Below, piece by piece: positions 48,231 through 56,279 of a stretch of 64,000 nucleotides of DNA. The DNA comes from Janibacter sp. Soil728. GTDB taxonomy: Bacteria; Actinomycetota; Actinomycetes; Actinomycetales; Dermatophilaceae. The notes beneath the pieces are model-generated. The model saw only the letters and a list, made by a program, of their open reading frames with translations. It was not told where the DNA came from and ran no database searches. The first letter of the stretch is position 1. Each line of letters begins with the position of its first letter. The stretch lies in assembly GCF_001428305.1 (NCBI RefSeq), contig NZ_LMRZ01000001.1, forward strand, positions 186,289 through 250,288, written 5' to 3'. The position numbers were made by a program, and so were the translations under genes.

Positions 48231-50821
48231 CAGGACCCCTCCCCGCCGTTCCACTGGACCCACTGGACGCTGCGCCCCGGCTCCTTGCGGCTGAAGTACG
48301 CGCCATCGATCGCCTGGTGCGCCGAGCGCAGATCGCCACCCACCTGCCCCAGGGCCGCAGCGAGCGGTCGGTGCCCGTCGGTGAAGAGCTCGTCGAGGTC
48401 GAGCCCGGCGATCCGGTCCGCGAGCCCGCGGACCGCGGGGAGCGCGGCCTCGTCCTCGATGAGCTCGAGGTCCTCGACGAGCCGCTGGACCTGGAAGGCG
48501 ACCGAGCGCGGGTTGCTCACGTCGCGCAGCAGCAGGTCGACCGCGGCCTGCAGCGCGGACATCGCACCGAGCCCGGCGGTCAGGCGGCGGCGATAGGTGA
48601 TGACCGACTCGGCGGCGAGCAGCGCCGACTCCGTGGTCGTCCCCTCGACGACCGGGGTGCGCTCGACCGCCAGGACGCTCGCGAGCAAGCGGATCGTCTG
48701 CTGGGCGCGCTCGACCCGCTTGCCGGCGTCGGCGAAGGCCCACGCCGGGTCGCGGACCAACGACTCGACGCCGATCCCGGCGAGCGCCAGGAGGCCCTCG
48801 ATGGTCTCCATGAGCAGCTCCTGCAGGTCGTCCTGCGGGACGCTGTGCTGCAGGGTCCGCTCGAGGCGGGACATGACCAGCCAGGTGTCGACGGAGAGGG
48901 TCTCGCGCACGGACTGGGCCGCGATCACCGCCCGGTGGGTGCTGTAGGCGACCGACCCGACGATGCGGGGCTCGAGGGTGAGCTCGCGCAGGTAGGGCAG
49001 GGGGTCCTCGCGGCGTGCCTGTCCCTCGTCACCGATGAACCCGGGGTGGACCGACATGACCTCGGTGACCGCCTCGAGGATCGCGAGCATCGCCGTGTGG
49101 CCGGTGGTGCCCGGGCGGGCGGCGTGGTCGTCGACGAGGTTGTCGGCCACCCGCAGCAGTCGGGCCGCGGCCTCGGCCCGCTCGGCGTAGCGACCCATCC
49201 AGTACAGGTCCGCCGCGACGCGGGGCGAGGGTGCGGCGTAGCCGGACGGCGAGCTGCCCTCGAGCAGGCTCGGGACGCTGTGGATCTCGCCCTCGCGGGG
49301 TGTGGTGTCGGAGTCGACGCGGACCCACACGTCCTTGCTCGTGGCGCCGGTGAGGCTCGAGACCGTCCCGGAGTCGGGGCGCACGGCGACCCTGCCGAGG
49401 CCGCCGGGCATGACCGCGTAGTCGTCCTCGTCGGCGACGGCGAAGGTCCGCAGGACCACGCTGCGCGGCTCGAGGCCACCGGCAGTGACGACCGGTGCGC
49501 TCGACATCGTCATCGGGTCCTGGGCCGTCCAGCGCCAGGGCTCGGACTGGATGCGCATGGCCAGCTCGTCGCGCTCCTGCGCCGTGAGCTCCCAGCCGTA
49601 GACGCTGTTGGTGTTGCCCGTGCGGGAGGCCGGCTTGACGACGAGGCTCCCCAGCTGGTTGACGATGTGGCTGAGGTGCGTGGGGTCGCCGCCCCACCAG
49701 GTCTGCGTCGACGCGAGTCTGAGGTCCTCACCGAGCACCTGGCGGCAGATCTGCGGCAGGTACGGGATGAGCGCGGGGTTCTCCAGGACGCCGGAGGAGA
49801 CCGGGTTGACGATCGAGACATTGCCCAGGCGGGCGGCCTCGACGACACCGGGCAGCCCCAGGCGGGAGTCACCGCGCAGGTCGAGCTGGTCGATGGCGTC
49901 ACCCTCGATGCGCCGCATGATGACGTCGACCGGGGAGAGCCCGCTGGTCGTGCGCATCCAGATCCGGCCGTCACGACTGACCAGGTCCTCGGACTCGACC
50001 ACCGGCACACCGAGCACGGTCGACTGGAGCGCCTCGTCGAAGGCGGTGTCGCTCAGGGCACCGGGGGTGAGGATGACGATGCGCGGCATGTCGTCGGTCT
50101 CCGGGGCCGCGGCCACCAGCGCCTTCTGCACCTGGTAGAAGAACCCGCGCAGGCGGGCCAGGTCGACCCTGCGGTGCAGATCGGGCAGGACGCGGGCGAT
50201 GATCCGGCGGTTGGCCATCGCGAAGCCGGCGCCGCTGGGGGCCTGCGTCCGGTCGGCGAAGACCTGCCAGGTCCCGTTGCGGTCGCGGGCGAGGTCCATC
50301 GCCGGCATGACGAGCTGCTTCGGCCCGGGCAGGCGGATGCCGTCGGCCTGGGGCAGCCACCCGTCGTGCCCGTAGACGGCCGCTCCGGGCAGGGTTCCCG
50401 AGCGCACGAGCCGCTGCTCCCCGCTGAGGTCCGTCAGCAGGGCGTCCAGCAGCACGGCCCGCTGCCGCACCCCTTGCTCGAGGCGGCTCCACTCGCTGGG
50501 CCCGAAGGTCAGCGGGAGGGGGTCGAGGTCCCACTCGCGCGGCTCGGTGGGGATCTGGCGGCCCTCGGGGGCCTCGCTGTCCTCCGGGGAGACCCCGGCG
50601 CCGTAGGTGATGCCGTCATCGGCGACGAAGCGTCGGGTGGCCGAGCGCGCCGCGAGCAGTGCGGGCAGGCCGGCCTCGGCAATCTGGTCGGCGAGGGGCT
50701 GGGAGGCCTCGCGGACCCCGTCGAGGGTGACGAGCTCGTCGACTCCCTCGCTGCTCGTGACCACCTCGCGGTAGTCGTCGATCAGGTCGAGGTGTTGGTC
50801 ACCGAGGGCCACAGAGGACAT
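48227..50821 (-). CDS. Circularly permuted ATP-grasp fused to alpha-E domain
   Basis: This 864-residue fusion has an N-terminal circularly permuted ATP-grasp amidoligase at about residues 30-480. Its recognisable parts are ITYGAG, QAPSGAGFAMANRRIIARVLPDL and SLVVKPASRTGNTNSVYG. The alpha-helical alpha-E domain spans about residues 550-850 (RVAADLYWMGRYAERAEAAARLLRVADN). In many bacteria these are separate genes. ATP-grasp amidoligases form amide bonds using ATP, so peptide ligation is predicted. The transglutaminase gene follows in overlap. The real substrate is unknown. Confidence 0.87.
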   Translation of the reverse strand: MSSVALGDQHLDLIDDYREVVTSSEGVDELVTLDGVREASQPLADQIAEAGLPALLAARSATRRFVADDGITYGAGVSPEDSEAPEGRQIPTEPREWDLDPLPLTFGPSEWSRLEQGVRQRAVLLDALLTDLSGEQRLVRSGTLPGAAVYGHDGWLPQADGIRLPGPKQLVMPAMDLARDRNGTWQVFADRTQAPSGAGFAMANRRIIARVLPDLHRRVDLARLRGFFYQVQKALVAAAPETDDMPRIVILTPGALSDTAFDEALQSTVLGVPVVESEDLVSRDGRIWMRTTSGLSPVDVIMRRIEGDAIDQLDLRGDSRLGLPGVVEAARLGNVSIVNPVSSGVLENPALIPYLPQICRQVLGEDLRLASTQTWWGGDPTHLSHIVNQLGSLVVKPASRTGNTNSVYGWELTAQERDELAMRIQSEPWRWTAQDPMTMSSAPVVTAGGLEPRSVVLRTFAVADEDDYAVMPGGLGRVAVRPDSGTVSSLTGATSKDVWVRVDSDTTPREGEIHSVPSLLEGSSPSGYAAPSPRVAADLYWMGRYAERAEAAARLLRVADNLVDDHAARPGTTGHTAMLAILEAVTEVMSVHPGFIGDEGQARREDPLPYLRELTLEPRIVGSVAYSTHRAVIAAQSVRETLSVDTWLVMSRLERTLQHSVPQDDLQELLMETIEGLLALAGIGVESLVRDPAWAFADAGKRVERAQQTIRLLASVLAVERTPVVEGTTTESALLAAESVITYRRRLTAGLGAMSALQAAVDLLLRDVSNPRSVAFQVQRLVEDLELIEDEAALPAVRGLADRIAGLDLDELFTDGHRPLAAALGQVGGDLRSAHQAIDGAYFSRKEPGRSVQWVQWNGGEGSW

Positions 50822-50894
50822 GCTTCGACACTAACGCGCTCGGCGCCTGCGACCGCAACGCCGTCACCCGCTCGCACCGTGGGGCGAAGGGGGG

Positions 50895-52124
50895 TCAGTC
50901 CCGTTGGCCGTGGCCCCCGCCGACCTCGGTGTCGATCCAGACCAGCCGGTGGTCGCTCGTCGGGAAGGGGTAGCTGCCGGTGAGGCGCGACAGCGGGTCC
51001 TCGCTCGTGGGCCAGAAGACCCGGGCGTCACGGATCGGCAGGTCCCGGCTCGGCAGCACGTAGTCGACGCGGATGTTGCCCGGCGGCTCGGCGAAGTCGG
51101 CGGTGTCCTGCGCCGGGTCACCGACGTGCTCGGTGTTGATGCCGCCCTGCTGCTCGCTGGCCTCGACCGCGCCCTCGCTCGTGGGGGTCCTGGAGGTGTT
51201 GACCCGCGGGTGGTCGAGGAGCTGGTGGATCGCGTCGTCGGTGCTGTCGCCGTCGTTGGGGTCGGCGTTCTGGTCGCCCGCGATGACGAAGCTGGTGCCC
51301 TGCGAGAGGCCGCCTCGGCCCCCTTCGTCGTCACGGATCCAGCGCGCCTGCCGGCCGCCGCTCACGTAGTCGGCCCAGAAGCGGATCTCGTCGGCGTTGC
51401 GCCGACCGTTGCGGTCCTCGGGCCCGTCGAAGGTGGGGGGCGTCGGGTGGCTGGTGAGGAAGTGGACGGTCCGGTTGCCGATCTCGATCGGCAGGTCCCA
51501 GTGGCTCTTGGAGCTCAGCCGCAGGTCGGCCTGCTCGGCGGGCGAGTAGAAGTCCGTGGGGATGCGGTTGCCCGGCATCGCCTGCCACTTCAGCTGCTGG
51601 AAGGTGCGCACCTTGCGGGTGTCGATCGGGTACTTGCTGTAGACGACCATCCCGTACTGCCCGGGGAAGAGCCCGAAGCCGTAGGCGTCATCGCCACCAC
51701 CGACCCGACCGTCGTTGTTGAGGTCGTGGCCGCTCGGCACGCCCGTGTTGCTCGGCGCGATGTAGTGGTACGGGTACTCCACCGGGTCGGCGCCGCGCTG
51801 GCCGACGGCCAGGTAGTTGTCGCGGAAGAGCTCGGCGGCCTCCGGCGAGTAGTCGAACTCGTTGACCAGGACGACGTCGGGGTCGACCCGCTGGATCGTC
51901 TCGGCGACATTGCGCGCCTGCTCGTTGTCGGGGGTCGCCAGGTCCTGCTCCAGCTGGCCCTCGGTCCCGCGGTTGAGCGAGGCGTTGAAAGTCGCGAAGC
52001 GCACCGCCTGCGTGTGCTGCCCGTCCCCCTGCCGCGCCGGGCGGTCATGTGCGAGAGCGGGGCTCGCGGTCAGCGCGAGCGCGGCGGCGCCGGTCAGCGC
52101 CGCATACCTGTGGAGTCGGGTCAT
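50895..52124 (-). CDS. Secreted endonuclease/exonuclease/phosphatase-family hydrolase
   Basis: This 409-residue protein has a signal peptide ending SPALA (about residue 25). The EEP fold begins VRFATFNASLNR, with metal Glu in LVNEFDYSPEAAELF and the pair AGDQNADPNDGDS. The C-terminal catalytic motif is TSDHRLVWID. Residues 134-145 read DLNNDGRVGGGD, a dockerin/EF-hand-type calcium loop inserted in the enzyme. Substrates could be extracellular nucleic acid, phospholipid or inositol phosphate. It is divergent from the ArsR regulator. Confidence 0.82.
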   Translation of the reverse strand: MTRLHRYAALTGAAALALTASPALAHDRPARQGDGQHTQAVRFATFNASLNRGTEGQLEQDLATPDNEQARNVAETIQRVDPDVVLVNEFDYSPEAAELFRDNYLAVGQRGADPVEYPYHYIAPSNTGVPSGHDLNNDGRVGGGDDAYGFGLFPGQYGMVVYSKYPIDTRKVRTFQQLKWQAMPGNRIPTDFYSPAEQADLRLSSKSHWDLPIEIGNRTVHFLTSHPTPPTFDGPEDRNGRRNADEIRFWADYVSGGRQARWIRDDEGGRGGLSQGTSFVIAGDQNADPNDGDSTDDAIHQLLDHPRVNTSRTPTSEGAVEASEQQGGINTEHVGDPAQDTADFAEPPGNIRVDYVLPSRDLPIRDARVFWPTSEDPLSRLTGSYPFPTSDHRLVWIDTEVGGGHGQRD

Positions 52125-52191
52125 GCGGGTGACGTTAGGTGCGAAGGGAGAACACCGCCTGACGAGAGCACGAACACTCATCTACAAATAC

Positions 52192-52213
52192 CTCTTTGCA
52201 AACATCTCTTTGC
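52192..52213 (+). promoter_or_regulatory. Direct-repeat operator upstream of the ArsR gene
   Basis: CTCTTTGC occurs at 52192-52199 and 52206-52213, spaced 14 bp, and the first copy is part of the palindrome TTTGCAAA (52195-52202). It lies 18-39 bp upstream of the ArsR ATG. It probably controls both the ArsR-MFS operon and the divergent secreted hydrolase. Confidence 0.55.
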
Positions 52214-52230
52214 GGTCTATCCTCGCTCCC

Positions 52231-52824
52231 ATGGACTCCGTCATCCCCGATGTCACCCAGCTGCGCGCGCTCTCCCACCCGGTGCGCATGCGGCTGCTCG
52301 GCATGCTGCGCACCCTCGGCCCGGCCACCGCCAGCCAGGTGGCCCGCCGCCTCGGCCTCAACTCGGGCGCGACGAGCTACCACCTGCGCCAGCTCGCCGA
52401 GCACGGCTTCATCGAGGAGGCACCCGAGCTGGGCAACAAGCGGGAGCGGTGGTGGCGGGCGGCCAGCCTGATGACCTCCGTCCGGGACGAGGACGTCACC
52501 ACGGACGAAGGGAGGGACGCCACCGATGCCTTCCACCAGCTGGCCGTGACCCACTCGGCGAGCCGGATGCAGGCGGCCGCGGCCCGGCGGGGTGGCGACA
52601 GCGACGAGTGGCGTCCGCTCACCTCGATCAGCGACCTGCAGGTACCGGTGACGGCCGAGCAGGCGGCGGCGATCCAGTCCCGCTTCGAGCGGCTCGTCTG
52701 GGAGGTGCTCGAGGAGCATCCGCCCACGCCGGGCGCCCTGGAGGACGGTCAGCGCCGCTATGCGGTCATCGTCTCGAGCTTCCCCACCGAGGACGAGGCC
52801 GCCTGGGAGGGCAGCGATGACTGA
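52231..52824 (+). CDS. ArsR-type winged-helix regulator
   Basis: This 197-residue protein has the N-terminal HTH LRALSHPVRMRLLGMLRTLGPATASQVARRLGLNSGATSYHLRQLAEHGFI (residues 10-60), characteristic of ArsR/SmtB-like proteins. The C-terminal part is helical with no Cys metal site, so it is unlikely to sense arsenic or cadmium. The ATG follows TCGCTCCC, with weak Shine-Dalgarno pairing. It overlaps the MFS gene by 8 bp and is probably its regulator. Confidence 0.85.
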   Translation: MDSVIPDVTQLRALSHPVRMRLLGMLRTLGPATASQVARRLGLNSGATSYHLRQLAEHGFIEEAPELGNKRERWWRAASLMTSVRDEDVTTDEGRDATDAFHQLAVTHSASRMQAAAARRGGDSDEWRPLTSISDLQVPVTAEQAAAIQSRFERLVWEVLEEHPPTPGALEDGQRRYAVIVSSFPTEDEAAWEGSDD

Positions 52825-54166
52825 GCACCCCCCGTTCCCTGAGCACCCCCCGTTCCGTGAGGAGGTCGCCCCGCGACCGTCTCGAAGGGCGCTCTCCCCC
52901 ACCGCCGCCCGTCGCGTCTTCCTCACCCTCACCGCGACCCGCTGGCTGCCGATCGGCTTCGTCGTGGGCCTGTTCACCCTGTGGCAGCTCGAGCGGGGGC
53001 TGACCCTCGCCCAGGCGCTGACCGCATCCGCCGTCATGGGGATCGCCGTCCTGGCCCTGGAGCTGCCGACCTCGGGCTTCGCCGACGCGCTCGGGCGCCG
53101 TCCGGTGCTCATCACGGCCGCGGTCGCCAATGTCGCGTCGATGCTCGCGCTGCTGGTGGCACACTCCTTCGCCGCCTTCGTCGTGGCCTCGGTGCTCACC
53201 GGGATCTTCCGCGCGCTCGACTCGGGACCTCTGGAGGCCTGGTACGTCGACACGGTCCATGCCAGCAACCCCGGAGCCGACGTCGACCAGGACCTCTCCC
53301 GCTCCACGTCGATGCTCGGCCTGGCGATCGCCGGTGGCGCACTCCTCTCGGGCGGTCTCGTCGCTTGGCATCCGGTCGAGTCGCACTCCGCCCTGTGGCT
53401 GCCGATCGTCGTCTGCCTGGTCCTGTCCGTCGTGCACCTGATCGCCGTCGTCGTCCTCATGCGTGAGCCCACGACCCACCTGGACTCGTCCGGGCTGGCG
53501 CGGGCGGCGCAGTCGGCCCGCGACACCCCGGGGGTCATCGGGTCCGGGCTGCGGCTGCTGTGGCACAACCCCGTGCTGCGCGGGCTCGTGCTGCTCGAGT
53601 GCTTCTGGAGCACCGCGATGATCGCGAGCGAGGCCCTCACCCCGGTGCGCATGGCAGAGCTGCTCGGCAGCGAGGAGCGAGCCGGCGTCGTCATGGGGCC
53701 GCTCGCGGCGGGTGCCTGGGCCGTCTTCGCGGTCGGCGCGTGGTTGTGCGGCAAGTCGTCGGCGCGCTGGGGTGTGGCCCGCGCCGCCATCCTCGGTCGG
53801 GTGGTCCACAGCGTGCTGACGATCGGCATGGCGCTGGCCATGGGACCGGTCGGCCTCGTCGTCGCCCACCTGCTCGTCTACACCGCGCACGGCATGCAAG
53901 GCCCCGCCTACAGTGCTCTGCTGCACCGCGAGGCGAGCGCGAGCAACCGCTCGACGGTGCTGTCCTTGGCCTCGATGTCCGCCTTCGGGTTCACGGCCCT
54001 GACGATGCCGCTGGCCGGTCTGCTGGCGCAGAGCGTCTCGACGCCGGCAGCCATGGCGGCCGCGGGCGCCTTCGGCCTCGGTGGCGTCTGGTGCCTGCTG
54101 CCCGCCCTGCGCGCCGAGCGTTCCCGCCCGGCACGCGTCGCGGCGCTCAGAGCGTGCGGGAGATGA
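52817..54166 (+). CDS. MFS transporter of the ArsR operon
   Basis: This 449-residue protein has 12 predicted membrane segments. The MFS motif is GFADALGRRPVLI near residue 90. A hydrophilic, Pro-rich N-terminus contains the duplicate EHPPF-PEHPPF, produced by a tandem 18-bp repeat. It overlaps the ArsR gene by 8 bp. Its C-terminus overlaps the convergent acyl-CoA dehydrogenase gene by 20 bp. It is likely a drug or metabolite exporter. The substrate is not known. Confidence 0.8.
   Translation: MTEHPPFPEHPPFREEVAPRPSRRALSPTAARRVFLTLTATRWLPIGFVVGLFTLWQLERGLTLAQALTASAVMGIAVLALELPTSGFADALGRRPVLITAAVANVASMLALLVAHSFAAFVVASVLTGIFRALDSGPLEAWYVDTVHASNPGADVDQDLSRSTSMLGLAIAGGALLSGGLVAWHPVESHSALWLPIVVCLVLSVVHLIAVVVLMREPTTHLDSSGLARAAQSARDTPGVIGSGLRLLWHNPVLRGLVLLECFWSTAMIASEALTPVRMAELLGSEERAGVVMGPLAAGAWAVFAVGAWLCGKSSARWGVARAAILGRVVHSVLTIGMALAMGPVGLVVAHLLVYTAHGMQGPAYSALLHREASASNRSTVLSLASMSAFGFTALTMPLAGLLAQSVSTPAAMAAAGAFGLGGVWCLLPALRAERSRPARVAALRACGR
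52823..52858. repeat. Tandem 18-bp repeat in the N-terminus of the MFS gene
   Basis: Two consecutive copies of GAGCACCCCCCGTTCC plus two bases encode EHPPFP and EHPPFR. They probably arose by slippage. Confidence 0.7.
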
Positions 54167-55310
54167 GCTCCTTCATGATCTCGTTGGTCCCGCCGTAGAT
54201 CTTCTGCACGCGGGCCGCGGCGTACAGGCGTGCGATCGGGTACTCCATCATGTAGCCGTACCCGCCGAAGAGCTGCAGGCAGCGGTCGATGACATCGCAC
54301 TGCACATCGGTCGTCCAGTACTTCGCCCGCGAGGCGGTGGCCGCGTCGAGCGTGCCGTCGATGTGCAGACCGATGCAGAAGTCGAGGAAGGTGCGCGCGG
54401 CGAGGACGTCGGTGCTCACCTCGGCGAGGGTGAAGCGGGTGTTCTGGAAGGCCGAGATCGGCTTGCCGAAGGCGGTGCGCTCCTTGGTGTACGACGTGGC
54501 GAGATCGACCGCGAGGTCCGCTGATGCGACGGCACCCACCGCGATCGCCAGCCGCTCCTGCGGCAGCTGCGCCATGAGCTGGTAGAAGCCCTGCCCCTCC
54601 TCCTCGCCGAGGAGGTTGGCAACCGGGACGCGCATGTCGGTGAAGGAGAGCTCACGGGTGTCCTGCCCGTGCATCCCGATCTTGTGCAGCACCCGGCCCC
54701 GCTCGAAGCCGTCCAGACCGTCGACCTCGGCCACGATGAGCGAGATGCCCTGTGCCCCAGAGCCACCCGTGCGGGCGACGACGACCACGAGGCCGGCGTG
54801 CGAGGAGTTGGTGATGAAGGTCTTGGAGCCGTTGACGACGAAGTCGTCGCCATCGCGCTTGGCCGTGGTCTTGATGTTCTGCAGGTCCGAGCCCGTGCCG
54901 GGCTCGGTCATCGCGACGGCACCGATCAGCTCACCGGAGGCCATGCGCGGCAGCCACTTCTGCTTCTGCTCCTCGCTGCCGTAGGTCAGCACGTAGTGGG
55001 CGACGATCGAGGAGTGCACGGAGTACCCGAGCGCGTCGTCACCGGCCCGCCCCTGCTCCCAGATCACCGCGGCCTCGTGGGCGAAGCTGCCCCCTCCGCC
55101 GCCGTACTCCTCGGGGATCGAGATGCACAGCAGCCCCGCTGCACCCGCCGCCAGCCAGGTCTCCTTGTCGACCTGGTGCTGCTCGGCGAAGCGCTCCTGG
55201 TGGGGAGTCACCTCACGGCTGAAGAAGGTGCGCGCCAGGTCGCAGACATCGGACACCTCGTCCTTCATCCACGGCGAGACATAGGGCTGGGGCTGGAGGA
55301 TCTCGGGCAT
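54147..55310 (-). CDS. Acyl-CoA dehydrogenase
   Basis: This 387-residue FAD enzyme has AMTEPGTGSDLQNIKTTA (FAD-binding, near residue 125), FVVNGSKTFITNSSHAGLVVVVART, the C-terminal LQLFGGYGYMMEYPIARLYAAARVQKIYGGTNEIMKELI, and QNTRFTLAEV. It catalyses the first step of beta-oxidation or branched-chain acyl-CoA oxidation. ATG 55310 follows GAGAGG. The gene order ACAD, CoA transferase, FadB/J, FadA, all leftward, forms a degradation block, although an 82-bp repeat lies between the first two. Confidence 0.88.
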   Translation of the reverse strand: MPEILQPQPYVSPWMKDEVSDVCDLARTFFSREVTPHQERFAEQHQVDKETWLAAGAAGLLCISIPEEYGGGGGSFAHEAAVIWEQGRAGDDALGYSVHSSIVAHYVLTYGSEEQKQKWLPRMASGELIGAVAMTEPGTGSDLQNIKTTAKRDGDDFVVNGSKTFITNSSHAGLVVVVARTGGSGAQGISLIVAEVDGLDGFERGRVLHKIGMHGQDTRELSFTDMRVPVANLLGEEEGQGFYQLMAQLPQERLAIAVGAVASADLAVDLATSYTKERTAFGKPISAFQNTRFTLAEVSTDVLAARTFLDFCIGLHIDGTLDAATASRAKYWTTDVQCDVIDRCLQLFGGYGYMMEYPIARLYAAARVQKIYGGTNEIMKELISRTL

Positions 55311-55344
55311 CGTTGCCTCTCTCGATGGGTGGACGGTCTGGGGA

Positions 55345-55426
55345 TCTCGAGGCTCGGCCGCAGGCGGCCTCACACCTCGATCAACGTTGGTCGAGGTGCG
55401 AGGAGCTCTGCGACGAAGCCTCGAGA
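55345..55426. repeat. 82-bp imperfect-palindrome dispersed repeat (REP/MITE-like)
   Basis: The outer arms TCTCGAGGCT (55345-55354) and AGCCTCGAGA (55417-55426) are perfect complements. The core (55373-55398) is a 26-bp near-perfect palindrome beginning CACCTCGATCAACG. It covers the 3' end of the CoA transferase gene. This type of element, with CACCTCGA(C/T)CAACG, is familiar from high-GC actinobacteria; copy number here cannot be judged. Confidence 0.75.
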
Positions 55427-56274
55427 CCCGGTGAGCGAAGTGCGGTCAGCGGGATGTCGTGCTCGTCCGCCCAGGTCTGCCAGTCAGCAGCGGGGCGCTC
55501 GGCGAAGACCGCCTCGAGGCGCTCCCGGGTGCAGTCCTGCGGCTCGAGACGAAGGGCGGTGAGCAGCGCCGTCGTGAAGTGCGGCTCGAGCGCCGCGAGC
55601 GCGATCTTGCCCTCGGCGGTGTCGTAGATGCCGTAGGCCGGCAGACCACCACCGAGCAACGCGCCCGGAGCGGTCAGGCCGTGGGCCAGCGGGCGCGACA
55701 TCGTGTGGGCGAGGTCGGACAGGGGCACCTCGCGGCGCACCCCTTCCCCGAGGCGAGCCCGGGCGACGAGCGCTGCCGAGGCCTCGGCAGCGGCCCGCTC
55801 GGACCCGGCGAGGTCGACCACGAGGGCGGTGGGCATGCTCCCTTCGCCCAGCAGCCCGGTACCGGCCTGGTAGGTGAGGTCGTGACCGGCGATCTCCGCC
55901 TGGTCACCGGGGTAGCCGACGATGTCGACCTGGCAGACCTGCGGGTGACTCGCGTGCACGGACTCGAAGTCCAGCCCGAGGCGCGCGAGCGCCGACGGAC
56001 GGGAGGAGGTGACGAAGATGTCGGCGGTGGCCAGCAGCTTGTCGAGCACGGCGCGCCCGGCCGGCGACTTCAGGTCGACCCGACGCACCTCCTGCCCGAC
56101 GTGCAGCTCGTCGTAGTACGCCTTGGCGAACTGCTCCATCGGGTCCCCGCTCGGCGGGAGGACCGTGACGACGCTCGCCCCCTGCCCGGCCAGCCGCGAG
56201 ACTGCGGCCGGACCGGGCAGGTTGATGGCGATCGACAGGACCGTGACACCTGCCAGAGGTCCTGTCTCGGACAT
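55381..56274 (-). CDS. CaiB/BaiF-family CoA transferase (class III), tail from a repeat
   Basis: This 297-residue protein opens PLAGVTVLSIAINLPGPAAVSRLAGQGASVVTVLPPSGDP and has the catalytic-type Asp region VDLKSPAGRAVLDKLLATADIFVTSSRPSALARLGL. Class III CoA transferases and 2-methylacyl-CoA racemases share this form. The last residues, SSQSSSHLDQR, are encoded by the 82-bp repeat, so the natural end has been replaced or extended. The family is usually 300-400 residues, so it may be truncated. It lies 5 bp after the FadB/J stop. Confidence 0.8.
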   Translation of the reverse strand: MSETGPLAGVTVLSIAINLPGPAAVSRLAGQGASVVTVLPPSGDPMEQFAKAYYDELHVGQEVRRVDLKSPAGRAVLDKLLATADIFVTSSRPSALARLGLDFESVHASHPQVCQVDIVGYPGDQAEIAGHDLTYQAGTGLLGEGSMPTALVVDLAGSERAAAEASAALVARARLGEGVRREVPLSDLAHTMSRPLAHGLTAPGALLGGGLPAYGIYDTAEGKIALAALEPHFTTALLTALRLEPQDCTRERLEAVFAERPAADWQTWADEHDIPLTALRSPGLEASSQSSSHLDQR

Positions 56275-56279
56275 GTCGC

